The notes under the pieces: model-generated | Told to the model about the DNA's origin: nothing | Database searches by the model: none | Seen by the model: only the letters and a program-made list of their open reading frames with translations | Part shown: piece after piece, positions 34,059-42,096 of the stretch | Layout of the letters: every line of letters starts with the position of its first letter | Numbering within the stretch: the stretch's first letter is position 1 | Translations under genes and position numbers: made by a program | Assembly (NCBI RefSeq): GCF_009707865.1 | Contig: NZ_WMBA01000001.1 | Coordinates: 1 to 64,000 of the forward strand | Source of the DNA: Amycolatopsis pithecellobii | Lineage (GTDB): Bacteria; Actinomycetota; Actinomycetes; Mycobacteriales; Pseudonocardiaceae | Reading direction: 5' to 3' | Length of the DNA stretch: 64,000 bases

Positions 34059-35003
34059 TCAAGGACAACAAGTGGTCAGCTCAGTAGTGGTGCTCTCTGC
34101 TCTGATTGTCGCTATCTGTTGTAGCTTCGCGACAGCCGCTTGTTGAAGCGGAGAGAAGAACGTCGTCTGTCGGTGGAACAGCCCGATTCCCTCGACGAGG
34201 TTCGCGTCGCTGATCGCGACGCTCCGCAACCGGCCCGCGGCGACGTCGTCAGCGACAACGTAGGAGGGGGCGAGGCAGCCCCAGTCGTTTGCGGCCACCG
34301 CTCGTTTGATGGCTTCGGCGTGGCCGAGTCGCATGACGTAGGTCAGTTCGCCCGCTCCGTGGCTGCGTAGCTGGTCGCCCAGCATGCGGTCGAAGGCCAC
34401 ACCCGTGGGGACGCCCACGAGCGGCAGTGTGGCGAGTTCGGCGAGGGTGATCGTGTCGCTGTCCGGCGGGCCGTTCGGTGCCGCGGCGAGGACGAGCGGT
34501 TCCTCCCACAGCCTCTCCGCATGCAAGGGCTCGGGACTGAGTTCGGCGGCCCAGGTGGCGACGGCGAAGTCGGCATCACCGATCGCGACGCTGCGCAGCG
34601 CTGCTGCAGGCTCGCTGATGTAGACGGTGATGTCGGCTCCGGTTCGCTCGTGGCGCAGCTCGGTGAGTAGCGGAGGCACGAGGTAGGTGCCGATCGCCAT
34701 GCTCGTCGCCACGGTCAGCGACCCGGCGACGCCCGCGCCGAGGTTCTCGATGTCGCGGCGGACCTGGGCGCTGCTGGCGAGCACGTCGGCTGCCCAGGAG
34801 TGGAAGCGTCGACCGGCCTCGGTCAGTGCGAGGTGTCGTCCGTCCCGGACGAACAGCGGTGCGCCGGCCGCCTTCTCCAGGGTGCGGAGCTGTGCCGATA
34901 CCCACGGCTGTGCCACGTGCAGTCGTTCGGCGGCACGAGTCACACCGCCCTCGTCGACGACAGTGCAGAACAGGTCGAGGCGGCGCAGCTGGAGCTGAAG
35001 CAT
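34059..35003 (-). CDS. LysR-family transcriptional regulator (copy A)
   Basis: The 314-residue LTTR has an N-terminal winged helix (LDLFCTVVDEGGVTRAAERL) and a periplasmic-binding-like effector domain beginning GSLTVATSMAIGTYLVPPLL. It is clearly paralogous to the LysR at 37269-38183 (shared VVDEGGVTRAA, MAIGTYL, RLGHAEAIK and EGIGL segments). It diverges from a stub of an LLM gene at 35100, just as copy B stands next to an intact LLM gene, so its original target operon has been lost. It may now regulate the hydrolase that follows the stub or act on copy B's operon. Confidence 0.9.
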   Translation of the reverse strand: MLQLQLRRLDLFCTVVDEGGVTRAAERLHVAQPWVSAQLRTLEKAAGAPLFVRDGRHLALTEAGRRFHSWAADVLASSAQVRRDIENLGAGVAGSLTVATSMAIGTYLVPPLLTELRHERTGADITVYISEPAAALRSVAIGDADFAVATWAAELSPEPLHAERLWEEPLVLAAAPNGPPDSDTITLAELATLPLVGVPTGVAFDRMLGDQLRSHGAGELTYVMRLGHAEAIKRAVAANDWGCLAPSYVVADDVAAGRLRSVAISDANLVEGIGLFHRQTTFFSPLQQAAVAKLQQIATIRAESTTTELTTCCP

Positions 35004-35099
35004 ACGAAGAATGCTATCGATCTATCGCAGGATTCGTAGTGGTGCCATGGGATCTGGGGGCCCTAGCGTTCTTGGCACTACACGGACGAGGAGATCCGC
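35004..35099 (+). promoter_or_regulatory. LysR-type promoter region A, homologous to promoter region B
   Basis: The segment from GTAGTGGTGCCAT through CCTAGCG to ACGAGGAG matches the leader of the LLM gene at 38275 (GTAGTGGCGTTAT, TTAGCG, ACGAGGAG) with only small changes. Both lie next to paralogous LysR genes, so the shared GTAGTGG element is a candidate LysR site. Confidence 0.6.
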
Positions 35100-35248
35100 G
35101 TGAACAACACCCTGAAGCTCGGGCGGCCGACCGGGCCGGCCTCGGGGCCGCCCGTTGGAAGGGCTACGCGGAGAACCGTCCCGGGCACCGATCCGGGCGT
35201 GTGATGGACCCGTTCACCTGGGCGGCCGGGATCGCTGCGGCCACCTAG
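35100..35248 (+). pseudogene. Stub of an LLM-class monooxygenase gene
   Basis: The GTG at 35100 starts VNNTLKLG, matching NTLKLG at the N-terminus of the LLM protein at 38275. After an internal deletion and frame change the sequence resumes as ARWKGYAENRPGHRSGRVMD and PFTWAAGIAAAT, nearly identical to the same part of the intact paralogue, then stops at TAG 35246-35248. Only about 60 codons of a gene of 370 survive. It is the dead target of LysR copy A. Confidence 0.85.
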
Positions 35249-35283
35249 AAACCTCAGACTGGCTTGCCCTGAAAGGACAGCAC

Positions 35284-36225
35284 ATGACCCAGGTTACGGA
35301 CACGGAAGCAACCCTCCCGACTCGCGCCGAGCTGGTCGCCGGTCTGGTCTCTGCCATGGCGAACCCGGCGCGCTCGCCGATCCTCCGCTCGCCGGCGGAC
35401 GACGGCATCGCCTTCTCCGACGTCTTCTTTCCCGCCATGGACGGCGTGACGATCGAGGGCTGGTTCATACCGGGCGAGAGTGATCGTCTGATCATCGCGA
35501 ACCATCCGATCTGGGCAAACCGCTACGGCTTCCCCGGGCACCTCAAGCCCTACAGCGACGCTTGGGAGGCGAGCGGCAACAACATCGAAGTCAACTTCAT
35601 GCCGGACTACAAGCACTTGCACGAAGCCGGCTACCACATCCTGGCCTACGACCTGCGCAATTTCGGCCAGAGCGCGGCCGGCAGCGGCGGCGCGATCGGC
35701 AACGGCATTCGCGAGTATCGCGATGTGATCGGCTCGCTGCGTTACGTCCGCTCGCAACCCGACCTCAAGAACATGAAGATCGGCCTACTCAGCCGCTGCT
35801 GCGGCATGAACGCGACGATGGTCGCCATGTCCAAGCACCCGGAAGAGTTCGAGGATGTCCGTGCGATCGTCGCACCGCAACCGATCTCGCTGAGCGCTTT
35901 CTACCGCACGATCCTCGGCAACATGGGCATGCCGGACGCGCTCCCGGAGGTCGCGGACGCCCTGCGCCGCGCGACCAGCATGGAACTGAAAGACATGGAC
36001 ATGCCGCAATACGCCACGGCAGTGGATATTCCGACGCTGCTGCTGCAGGTCCGCGAGGACACGCTGACCACACCCGACGACGTGCAGGCGATCTTCGACG
36101 CCATGCCGACCGACCGGAAGGATCTCATCTGGATCGAGGGCACGAACCGGCGTTTCGACGGCTATAACTACCTGCCCGAGAACCCGCAGCCGATGCTCGA
36201 CTGGTTCGAGCGCTTCGTCGCCTGA
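35284..36225 (+). CDS. Alpha/beta hydrolase with probable cysteine nucleophile
   Basis: This 313-residue alpha/beta-hydrolase-fold protein begins with a polar region then GVTIEGWFIPG, and has AYDLRNFGQS. The nucleophile-elbow sequence is IGLLSRCCGMNATM, where Cys172 occupies the position normally held by Ser in G-x-S-x-G. A cysteine nucleophile is known in dienelactone hydrolases. Candidate acid and His residues lie in QVREDTLTTPDD and toward the C-terminus, but the usual terminal catalytic His is not obvious. ATG 35284 follows AAAGGA. Part of the gene is duplicated at 33816-34024. The substrate is unknown; possibly a lactone or thioester in the neighbouring catabolic route. Confidence 0.78.
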   Translation: MTQVTDTEATLPTRAELVAGLVSAMANPARSPILRSPADDGIAFSDVFFPAMDGVTIEGWFIPGESDRLIIANHPIWANRYGFPGHLKPYSDAWEASGNNIEVNFMPDYKHLHEAGYHILAYDLRNFGQSAAGSGGAIGNGIREYRDVIGSLRYVRSQPDLKNMKIGLLSRCCGMNATMVAMSKHPEEFEDVRAIVAPQPISLSAFYRTILGNMGMPDALPEVADALRRATSMELKDMDMPQYATAVDIPTLLLQVREDTLTTPDDVQAIFDAMPTDRKDLIWIEGTNRRFDGYNYLPENPQPMLDWFERFVA

Positions 36226-36250
36226 CCCACGACGCCGGACCGTAGACCTG

Positions 36251-36410
36251 GTGATCCCGAAGCTGTGGTCGGGCAGCTACTTCCGGGAGTGGCTGCTCGA
36301 TCGCCGAGAACACGCCAAGCGGGCGCTGTTCGCATCTCTGGGGTCACCAGCTTGTCGACGTCGCAGGTGTCGACGAAGGCACCTGCGATCGGGATTCTCA
36401 GGCGCTGGTG
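36251..36410 (+). mobile_element. IS256-family transposase remnant
   Basis: The frame from 36251 reads IPKLWSGSYFREWLLDRREH and AKRALFASLG, a good match in style to the IS256/Mutator transposase segment (IPKLRxGSYFPxWLLxxRR). After a frame change it continues GVTSLSTSQVS, matching the following GVxxLSKSQVS element with the intervening part deleted. The catalytic residues and terminal repeats are absent. It lies just after the hydrolase and may relate to the local duplication. Confidence 0.7.
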
Positions 36411-36643
36411 GTGGCCAGCGCCGGCAGCGCGCTTCGTGCTCGGCTCCCATGATCGTCTGGATGAACGAGGCCAGCATCCCGCGAGCAGATCCGTACTGAC
36501 CGCGGGGAGTTGCCCGGTGACGCCCCAGTGGGGCTGCGGCCCCCAATTCTCTCCAGGCCCGTGTGCGCCGGACGGGCTGGCGTCCGCTTGCATTTGAAGT
36601 GCTCGTGCTCATTACTGACAAGAAAGCTAGTTGGCTCCGCGAC

Positions 36644-37198
36644 ATGGAAACCTGGCTGAAGGACCTAGTAACCCAAATCGACGACGCGACGGCACGATTG
36701 ATTGCGACAGTCAGCGGGCTGACCGATAAACAGATTGGCGAACCATCTTTGCTGCCCGGCTGGGCCCGGGGCCATGTCCTCACCCACATCGCACGCGCAG
36801 CCGAGGCTCACCGAAATCTGTTGGAGGCGGCCCGCAACGGCACCGACATTCCCGCCTATGCGAGCCAAGATGCCCGCGACACGGCCATCGAGAACGGTGC
36901 GAGCCGGCCGGTCGCGGAACAATTAGCCGACATCGAACGGACGGCAGCGGTATTCCGGGCCGCTGTCCACACAGTGCCCGATGACGCATGGACGACCAGT
37001 GTCACCATTCTGCACCTCGAGCCGTTCCCGGCCAGCCAAGTCGTTCTTCGTAAGCTCGTCGAGCTCGAATTGCATCACGTCGACCTGAATGCCGGCTACC
37101 GTCCGGCCGATTGGCCGGTCACCTTCAAACCACTGGAGTTACCCGAACCCATGCGAAGCCAGGCCGCCGACCGTTTATCGTGGTTCTCCGCGAGGTAA
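36644..37198 (+). CDS. Maleylpyruvate-isomerase-family (MDMPI/DinB-like) protein, short form
   Basis: The 184-residue protein has the mycothiol-dependent isomerase N-terminal domain: LLPGWARGHVLTHIARAAEA and ELELHHVDLNAGYRPADWP supply the His and Glu-x3-His zinc ligands. Full members are about 235-250 residues; the C-terminal MDMPI_C domain is missing here. Such enzymes convert maleylpyruvate to fumarylpyruvate in the gentisate pathway. A gentisate-dioxygenase-like and a FAH-family gene lie downstream (43419 and 39390), so a pathway link is plausible, though the truncation may leave a different DinB-like activity. ATG 36644 gives the expected N-terminus. Confidence 0.72.
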   Translation: METWLKDLVTQIDDATARLIATVSGLTDKQIGEPSLLPGWARGHVLTHIARAAEAHRNLLEAARNGTDIPAYASQDARDTAIENGASRPVAEQLADIERTAAVFRAAVHTVPDDAWTTSVTILHLEPFPASQVVLRKLVELELHHVDLNAGYRPADWPVTFKPLELPEPMRSQAADRLSWFSAR

Positions 37199-37268
37199 TT
37201 CCAGGCGCTGCTATGAGTGGGCAATAACGAAATCAACCGGCCAGCTCGACGGTGATAATGTCGTGGTT

Positions 37269-38183
37269 ATGGACACGCGCGTGCCGTTGCGCCGACTCGA
37301 GATGTTCTGCCTCGTGGTCGACGAGGGCGGCGTTACGCGCGCCGCCAAGCGTTTGATGGTCGCGCAGCCCGCGGTGTCGGCCCAGGTGACGTCCCTGGAG
37401 AAGACGCTGGGCGCCGAGCTGTTCGTCCGCGCTGGCAGCCGTCTGGTTCTCACCGAGGCGGGGCAGCGGGTATACCACTGGGCCAAGGAGGTCCTGGCGG
37501 GAAGTGTCCAGGTGCAACGCGACGTCGACGAGCTCGCGGCGGGCACGGCGGGGTCGGTGGTCGTCGCCGCGAGCATGGCCATCGGGACCTACCTGCTGCC
37601 TCCGATCATGACCGGTCTGCGCCGGCGGCGTCCGGGTGCGGAGATCACCGTCCACATCAACGAACCCGCCATGGCCCTGCGGTCAGCGCAGCTGGGCGAG
37701 GTGGATTTCGCCGTGACGAGCTGGCTCGACGAGGACCTTCCCGACGCCCTGTCAGCCGAAAAGCTGTGGGAAGAACCGCTGATCCTGTGCGCGAGTCCGG
37801 ACGGTCCTCCGGACGGCGACGAGGTACGGGTCCGCGACCTCGCCATGCTTCCCTTCGTCGGCGTGCCCACGACCGTCGCCTTCCACCGGCTGCTGCAGTC
37901 CCAGTTGCATGCCCACGGCATCGCCGATCTCCCGGTGATGATCCGGCTGGGACACGCGGAAGCGATCAAACAAGCCGTGGCGGACAACGGGTGGGTCTGC
38001 TTCGCACCCTGGTACGCGGTAACCCGCGACGTGGCGGCCGGGCGGCTTCGCCAGGTCCGGCTCCTCGATGCCGCCTTCCACGAGGGCATCGGCCTCTATC
38101 ACCGCACCGCGAAGTACTTCTCTCCCTTGCAAACCGCCGCGCTCGACGCGCTGCGCGAGGTGGCGGCCTCCCACGGTTCATAA
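37269..38183 (+). CDS. LysR-family transcriptional regulator (copy B)
   Basis: This 304-residue LTTR has the winged helix LEMFCLVVDEGGVTRAAKRL and an effector domain beginning SVVVAASMAIGTYLLPPIM. It reads in the same direction as, and ends 91 bases before, the LLM monooxygenase operon. The intervening leader shares the GTAGTGG element with the leader beside LysR copy A. It most likely activates the operon of 38.3-49.2 kb in response to the substrate. ATG 37269 aligns its start with copy A. Confidence 0.9.
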   Translation: MDTRVPLRRLEMFCLVVDEGGVTRAAKRLMVAQPAVSAQVTSLEKTLGAELFVRAGSRLVLTEAGQRVYHWAKEVLAGSVQVQRDVDELAAGTAGSVVVAASMAIGTYLLPPIMTGLRRRRPGAEITVHINEPAMALRSAQLGEVDFAVTSWLDEDLPDALSAEKLWEEPLILCASPDGPPDGDEVRVRDLAMLPFVGVPTTVAFHRLLQSQLHAHGIADLPVMIRLGHAEAIKQAVADNGWVCFAPWYAVTRDVAAGRLRQVRLLDAAFHEGIGLYHRTAKYFSPLQTAALDALREVAASHGS

Positions 38184-38274
38184 CCGTTCTCTTATGCAGT
38201 TATCCAAAACTTAGTAGTGGCGTTATCAACCTGGCCTTCTTAGCGTGGTGTCACCACAGACGAGGAGGTCTGCG
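38184..38274 (+). promoter_or_regulatory. LysR-type promoter region B before the catabolic operon
   Basis: This leader holds the GTAGTGGCGTTAT element and a strong GAGGAGGT ribosome-binding site. Its likeness to the region beside LysR copy A marks it as the regulated promoter of the operon that follows. Confidence 0.6.
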
Positions 38275-39393
38275 ATGAACCCGCTACTCGGCGATAACAC
38301 CCTCAAACTCGGCCTGTTCTGCACGAACGGATCCGGGGCGGCACTGACCCTCGTGCCCGAGGCGCACACTACGTCCTGGGACCTCTCGCTGCGGACCGCG
38401 CAGGCCGCGGACCGTGCCGGGTTCGAGGCAGTCGTGCCGTTCGCGCGCTGGAAGGGCTACGCCCCGAACCGGCCAGGACACAAGACCGGCACGGTCCTGG
38501 ACCCCTTCACCTGGGCGGCCGGGATCGCGGCGGCCACGGAGCGGATCGGGGTGTTCGCCACGTCGCACGCCCCCACGATGCACCCGATCGTCGCCGCGAA
38601 GCAGGCCGCCACGGTCGACCTGATCTCCGGTGGGCGGTTCGCCCTCAACGTTGTCGGCGGCTGGAACCGGCCAGAACTGGAGATGTTCGGCGCCCCGATG
38701 CGCGAACATGACGAGCGCTACGACCACCTCGCCGAATGGCTCGAGGTGATCGAGAAACTGTGGAGCGAGACCGAGGAGTTCGACTTCCACGGCCGGTTCT
38801 TCGACGTCATCGGCGGGGTGTCGATGCCCAAACCGCACCAGAGCCATATTCCGATCATGAACGCCGGCGGCTCGCCGCGCGGTATGCGGTTCGCCGCCGA
38901 GCACGCCGACTTGTGTTTCGTCATCGTCCAGAGCGAGAACGAGGCGCACATACGCCAGCAGGTCCTGGGCTACAAGGCGATGGCTCGAGAAGAGTTCGGG
39001 CGCGACGTCAAGGTGTGGACCCACACCGTCGTGGTGCAGCGGGACACCGACGCCGAAGCGGAGGCGTACCTGCGCCGCTTCTCCGTGGAGTACGAGGACA
39101 CCGAGAGCGTCGACGCGTGGATGCGGTTGCAGGGCATCGAAGCGCAGACGATGCCGCCCGAGGTCGCCGCGGCGATGCGGCAGCGGTTCACCGCGGGCGC
39201 CGGTGGGTTCCCGCTCGTCGGGACGGTCGAGACGATCGCCGATCGGATGGAGATGCTCAGCGCGGCCGGCATCGACGGCACGCTGCTGACCTGGGTCGAC
39301 TACGACGCCGGTCTGGCCGACTTCACCCGCGATGTGCTGCCACTGCTGGAAAAGCGCGGCCTCCGGGCACCGGCGCCGGTGGTGACCGCGTGA
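38275..39393 (+). CDS. LLM-class FMN-dependent monooxygenase (RutA/SsuD-like)
   Basis: The 372-residue luciferase-fold enzyme resembles pyrimidine and alkanesulfonate monooxygenases: FARWKGYAPNRPG, HPIVAAKQAATVDLISGGRF, LNVVGGWNRPELEMFG and LVGTVETIADRM. These two-component enzymes use reduced FMN from a separate reductase, and a flavin reductase is encoded in the same operon at 47105. It probably starts degradation by inserting oxygen and opening or cleaving an N- or S-containing group. The preceding leader carries GAGGAGGT. A stub of a close paralogue lies at 35100. Confidence 0.88.
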   Translation: MNPLLGDNTLKLGLFCTNGSGAALTLVPEAHTTSWDLSLRTAQAADRAGFEAVVPFARWKGYAPNRPGHKTGTVLDPFTWAAGIAAATERIGVFATSHAPTMHPIVAAKQAATVDLISGGRFALNVVGGWNRPELEMFGAPMREHDERYDHLAEWLEVIEKLWSETEEFDFHGRFFDVIGGVSMPKPHQSHIPIMNAGGSPRGMRFAAEHADLCFVIVQSENEAHIRQQVLGYKAMAREEFGRDVKVWTHTVVVQRDTDAEAEAYLRRFSVEYEDTESVDAWMRLQGIEAQTMPPEVAAAMRQRFTAGAGGFPLVGTVETIADRMEMLSAAGIDGTLLTWVDYDAGLADFTRDVLPLLEKRGLRAPAPVVTA

Positions 39394-40226
39394 GGCTCGC
39401 CCGGTTCCGCACGGCCGACGGTGGCGCCGGCTTCGGTGTCGTCGAGCGCGATGCCGTGGCGCGGCTCGACCACCGCATCCCCTCCTTCGAGCACCTCCTG
39501 GGCGGTCCCGTCGTGCCACGCGCGGAGGACCCGCGCGTGGCATTGTCCAATGTGGAGTGGCTGCCGCCGGTCGGCGCGCACCCGAAGATCATCTGTGTCG
39601 GGTTCAACTACGCCGCGCACGCCAGTGAGTCCGAACGCGACAGTGCCGCGCCCGAACATCCCACGCTGTTCACCAGGTTCCCCGATTCACTCGTCGGCGC
39701 GGGAACTCCCGTCGTGCGCCCGTTCGACGACAACTCCCTGGACTGGGAGGGCGAGGCAGCGCTCGTCATCTCCACCGGCGGACGCCGCATCGCCGCCGCC
39801 GAAGCGTGGCGGCACATCGCCGGTGTCACGTGCATGGCCGAGAACAGCGTCCGCACCTGGCAGCTGCACTCCGGCCAGGCGACCGCGGGCAAGAACTGGG
39901 CGGCCACCGGCGCGGCCGGCCCGTGGCTCACCACGACCGATGAACTCGGCACGGCGCCGCTTCGGGTGACCACCCGCCTCAACGGCACCGTCGTGCAGGA
40001 CGACACGACGGACAGGCTGGCTTTCGGGTTCGCCGACATCGTCGCCTACGTCAGCACGTTCACGCCGTTGCGCCCCGGCGATCTGATCGCGACCGGGACC
40101 CCGAAGGGCATCGGTTTCCGGATGTCCCCGCCGAGGTTCCTGCGACCGGGCGACGAGGTGGAGGTCGAGGTGTCCGGCGTCGGCGTCCTGCGGCACGGCG
40201 TGGTCGACGAGGCGGTGGCCCGGTGA
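39390..40226 (+). CDS. Fumarylacetoacetate-hydrolase-family protein
   Basis: This 278-residue FAH-domain enzyme has KIICVGFNYAAHASES near residue 70 and the metal-binding acidic residues around LDWEGEAALVIS, followed by GDLIATGTPKGIGF near the end. The family hydrolyses C-C bonds in acylpyruvates (fumarylpyruvate hydrolase) or acts as decarboxylase/isomerase on ring-cleavage products. With a gentisate-dioxygenase-like protein and an MDMPI homologue in the neighbourhood it could hydrolyse fumarylpyruvate. GTG 39390 overlaps the monooxygenase stop by four bases. Confidence 0.88.
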   Translation: MRLARFRTADGGAGFGVVERDAVARLDHRIPSFEHLLGGPVVPRAEDPRVALSNVEWLPPVGAHPKIICVGFNYAAHASESERDSAAPEHPTLFTRFPDSLVGAGTPVVRPFDDNSLDWEGEAALVISTGGRRIAAAEAWRHIAGVTCMAENSVRTWQLHSGQATAGKNWAATGAAGPWLTTTDELGTAPLRVTTRLNGTVVQDDTTDRLAFGFADIVAYVSTFTPLRPGDLIATGTPKGIGFRMSPPRFLRPGDEVEVEVSGVGVLRHGVVDEAVAR

Positions 40227-41140
40227 GGATCTGGACCGAAGCCGACGCCGCTGGGCTGCGGCTGCCTCAAGTGATCGACTCGCTGGAGCGCGTCCTCACC
40301 CACGAGGCCGGCGGCACCGCGTGGAACCTGGACAAGACCATGGCCACCTGGCCGGCGGGGGACGGCCGGGGGAGTGCCCACGCACTGGGCGCGGTCGACC
40401 GCGACTCCGACCTTGCCGTCTTCAAAACCTGGGTGAACACCCCGTCGGGCGCGAGCGCGCTGATGACGATCTTCTCCGCGGTGGACGGAACCGTGCTGGG
40501 CACGGCCGAAGCCGGCGCCGCGGGCGCACTCCGGACCGCTGCGGTGTCCGGCCTCGCGACCCGCTGGCTCGCCGACCCGGCGGCCGACGAACTGGCGATC
40601 CTCGGAGCCGGGCGGCAGGCGCTGCGCCAGGTGGAGGCGGTCGCGGCCGTGCGCCCGGTGCGACGCGTGCGCGTGTGGAACCGCACCGCCACGAGGGCCG
40701 GGGAACTGGCCGGGCAGATCCGCGAGCACCTGGGCCTCGTCGCCGTTGCCGCCGGTTCGGTAGCGGAAGCGACCGCAGACGCGCCGGTCGTCACCCTGAT
40801 CACCCGCGCGGCCGAGCCGTTCCTGCGGACCGAGCACCTCGCGCCCGGGGCCCACCTCAACGCGGTGGGCGCCATCCTGCCCTCCCACGCCGAATTCCAC
40901 CACGAGCTGCTGGACGAAACCGACCTGACCGTCGTCGACAGCGAGCCGAACGCGCGGCGCGGATCCCGTGAGCTGCGGGAGCACTACGGGGACGACTGGA
41001 GCCCGGTCCGCACGCTGGCCGAGGTCGTGACCGGAAAAGTGACCCGCCCCGACCGCCCGCACCGCACCGTGTTCAAGGGCATGGGCATGGGTCTGTCGGA
41101 TCTGGCTGTCGCACGCCTGCTCGCTGGAGGTACTCCGTGA
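40223..41140 (+). CDS. Ornithine-cyclodeaminase / mu-crystallin family protein
   Basis: The 305-residue protein has a substrate lysine region (GTAWNLDKTMATWPAG), the family hinge GTAEAGAAGALRTAAVSGLATR and the Rossmann motif LAILGAGRQALRQVEAV. Members reduce cyclic imino acids (ketimine reductases) or deaminate ornithine, alanine and related amines with NAD(P). Its place in an aromatic-type operon suggests removal or handling of an amino or imino intermediate, so the substrate may contain nitrogen. GTG start; coupled to both neighbours by four-base overlaps. Confidence 0.87.
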   Translation: MRIWTEADAAGLRLPQVIDSLERVLTHEAGGTAWNLDKTMATWPAGDGRGSAHALGAVDRDSDLAVFKTWVNTPSGASALMTIFSAVDGTVLGTAEAGAAGALRTAAVSGLATRWLADPAADELAILGAGRQALRQVEAVAAVRPVRRVRVWNRTATRAGELAGQIREHLGLVAVAAGSVAEATADAPVVTLITRAAEPFLRTEHLAPGAHLNAVGAILPSHAEFHHELLDETDLTVVDSEPNARRGSRELREHYGDDWSPVRTLAEVVTGKVTRPDRPHRTVFKGMGMGLSDLAVARLLAGGTP

Positions 41141-42069
41141 AGTTCCGCAACGACCCCGCCCGCATCCGCGGCTCCATCGCGCCGGTGATCACCCCCTTCA
41201 CCGACGATGGCGCGCTCGACCTGACCTCCCTGCGGGGACTGGTGCGCTGGCAGCTCGACTCCGGCTCGCACGGCATCTCCCTCGGCGGGTCGACCGGCGA
41301 GCCGTCCGCCCAGAGCCCAGCCGAGCGGATCGAGGCCATCCGGGCTGTCGCGGCCGAGATCAACGACGCCGTGCCCTTCCTGCCGGGCACGGGTTCGGCC
41401 AAGCTGGACGAAACCCTGGAGATCACGGCGGCCGCCCGCGACGCCGGCGCCGACGCGGCGCTGGTCATCACCCCGTACTACGCCCGGCCGACCCAGGAAG
41501 CACTGCACACCTGGTATTCCACCATCGCCCGGGAGTTCCCCGACCTGCCGATCGTGATCTACAACGTGCCGTCCCGGACCGCCGTGGATGTCGCGCCGGA
41601 CACCGTCGCCCGGTTGTTCCGCGAGCACGACAACGTCGTGGGGATCAAGGAAACCACCAAGGACTTCGAACACTTCTCGCGCGTGCTCCAAGCCTGCGGG
41701 CGGGACCTGCTGGTGTGGTCGGGCATCGAGCTGCTCGGCCTGCCGCTGCTCGCGCTCGGCGGGGCCGGGTTCATCAGCGCGGTGGCCAACCTCGCCCCCG
41801 CCGCGGTCGCCCGCATGTACCAGGCCTGGGAAGCCGGCGACCACGATACGGCCCGCGAGCTGCACTACGCCCTGCACCCACTTGTCGACCTGCTGTTCGT
41901 CGAGACCAACCCGGCGCCCGTGAAATGGGTCCTGCACCAGCAGGGCCGGATCGCCTCCGCGCGGGTGCGGCCACCACTGACGGCCGTGTCCGAGGACGGC
42001 GTCCAGCGGGTGCGCGCCCTGCTCGCCCAGGGCGCGCACCTGCTGCCCGACCACCCCCACCCGGCCTGA
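41137..42069 (+). CDS. DapA-family (dihydrodipicolinate-synthase-like) aldolase/hydratase
   Basis: The 310-residue TIM-barrel class I aldolase has the family patterns ISLGGSTGEPSAQSPAER, the catalytic Tyr in IVIYNVPSRTAVDVAP and the Schiff-base lysine in VVGIKETTKDFEHF. The GS-TGE variant and operon context argue against lysine biosynthesis. DapA relatives in catabolism cleave or hydrate pyruvate-bearing intermediates, for example hydratase-aldolases in polycyclic aromatic routes. GTG start with a four-base overlap. Confidence 0.87.
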   Translation: MKFRNDPARIRGSIAPVITPFTDDGALDLTSLRGLVRWQLDSGSHGISLGGSTGEPSAQSPAERIEAIRAVAAEINDAVPFLPGTGSAKLDETLEITAAARDAGADAALVITPYYARPTQEALHTWYSTIAREFPDLPIVIYNVPSRTAVDVAPDTVARLFREHDNVVGIKETTKDFEHFSRVLQACGRDLLVWSGIELLGLPLLALGGAGFISAVANLAPAAVARMYQAWEAGDHDTARELHYALHPLVDLLFVETNPAPVKWVLHQQGRIASARVRPPLTAVSEDGVQRVRALLAQGAHLLPDHPHPA

Positions 42070-42096
42070 GACCGGACCGACCGAGGAGAGACAACG

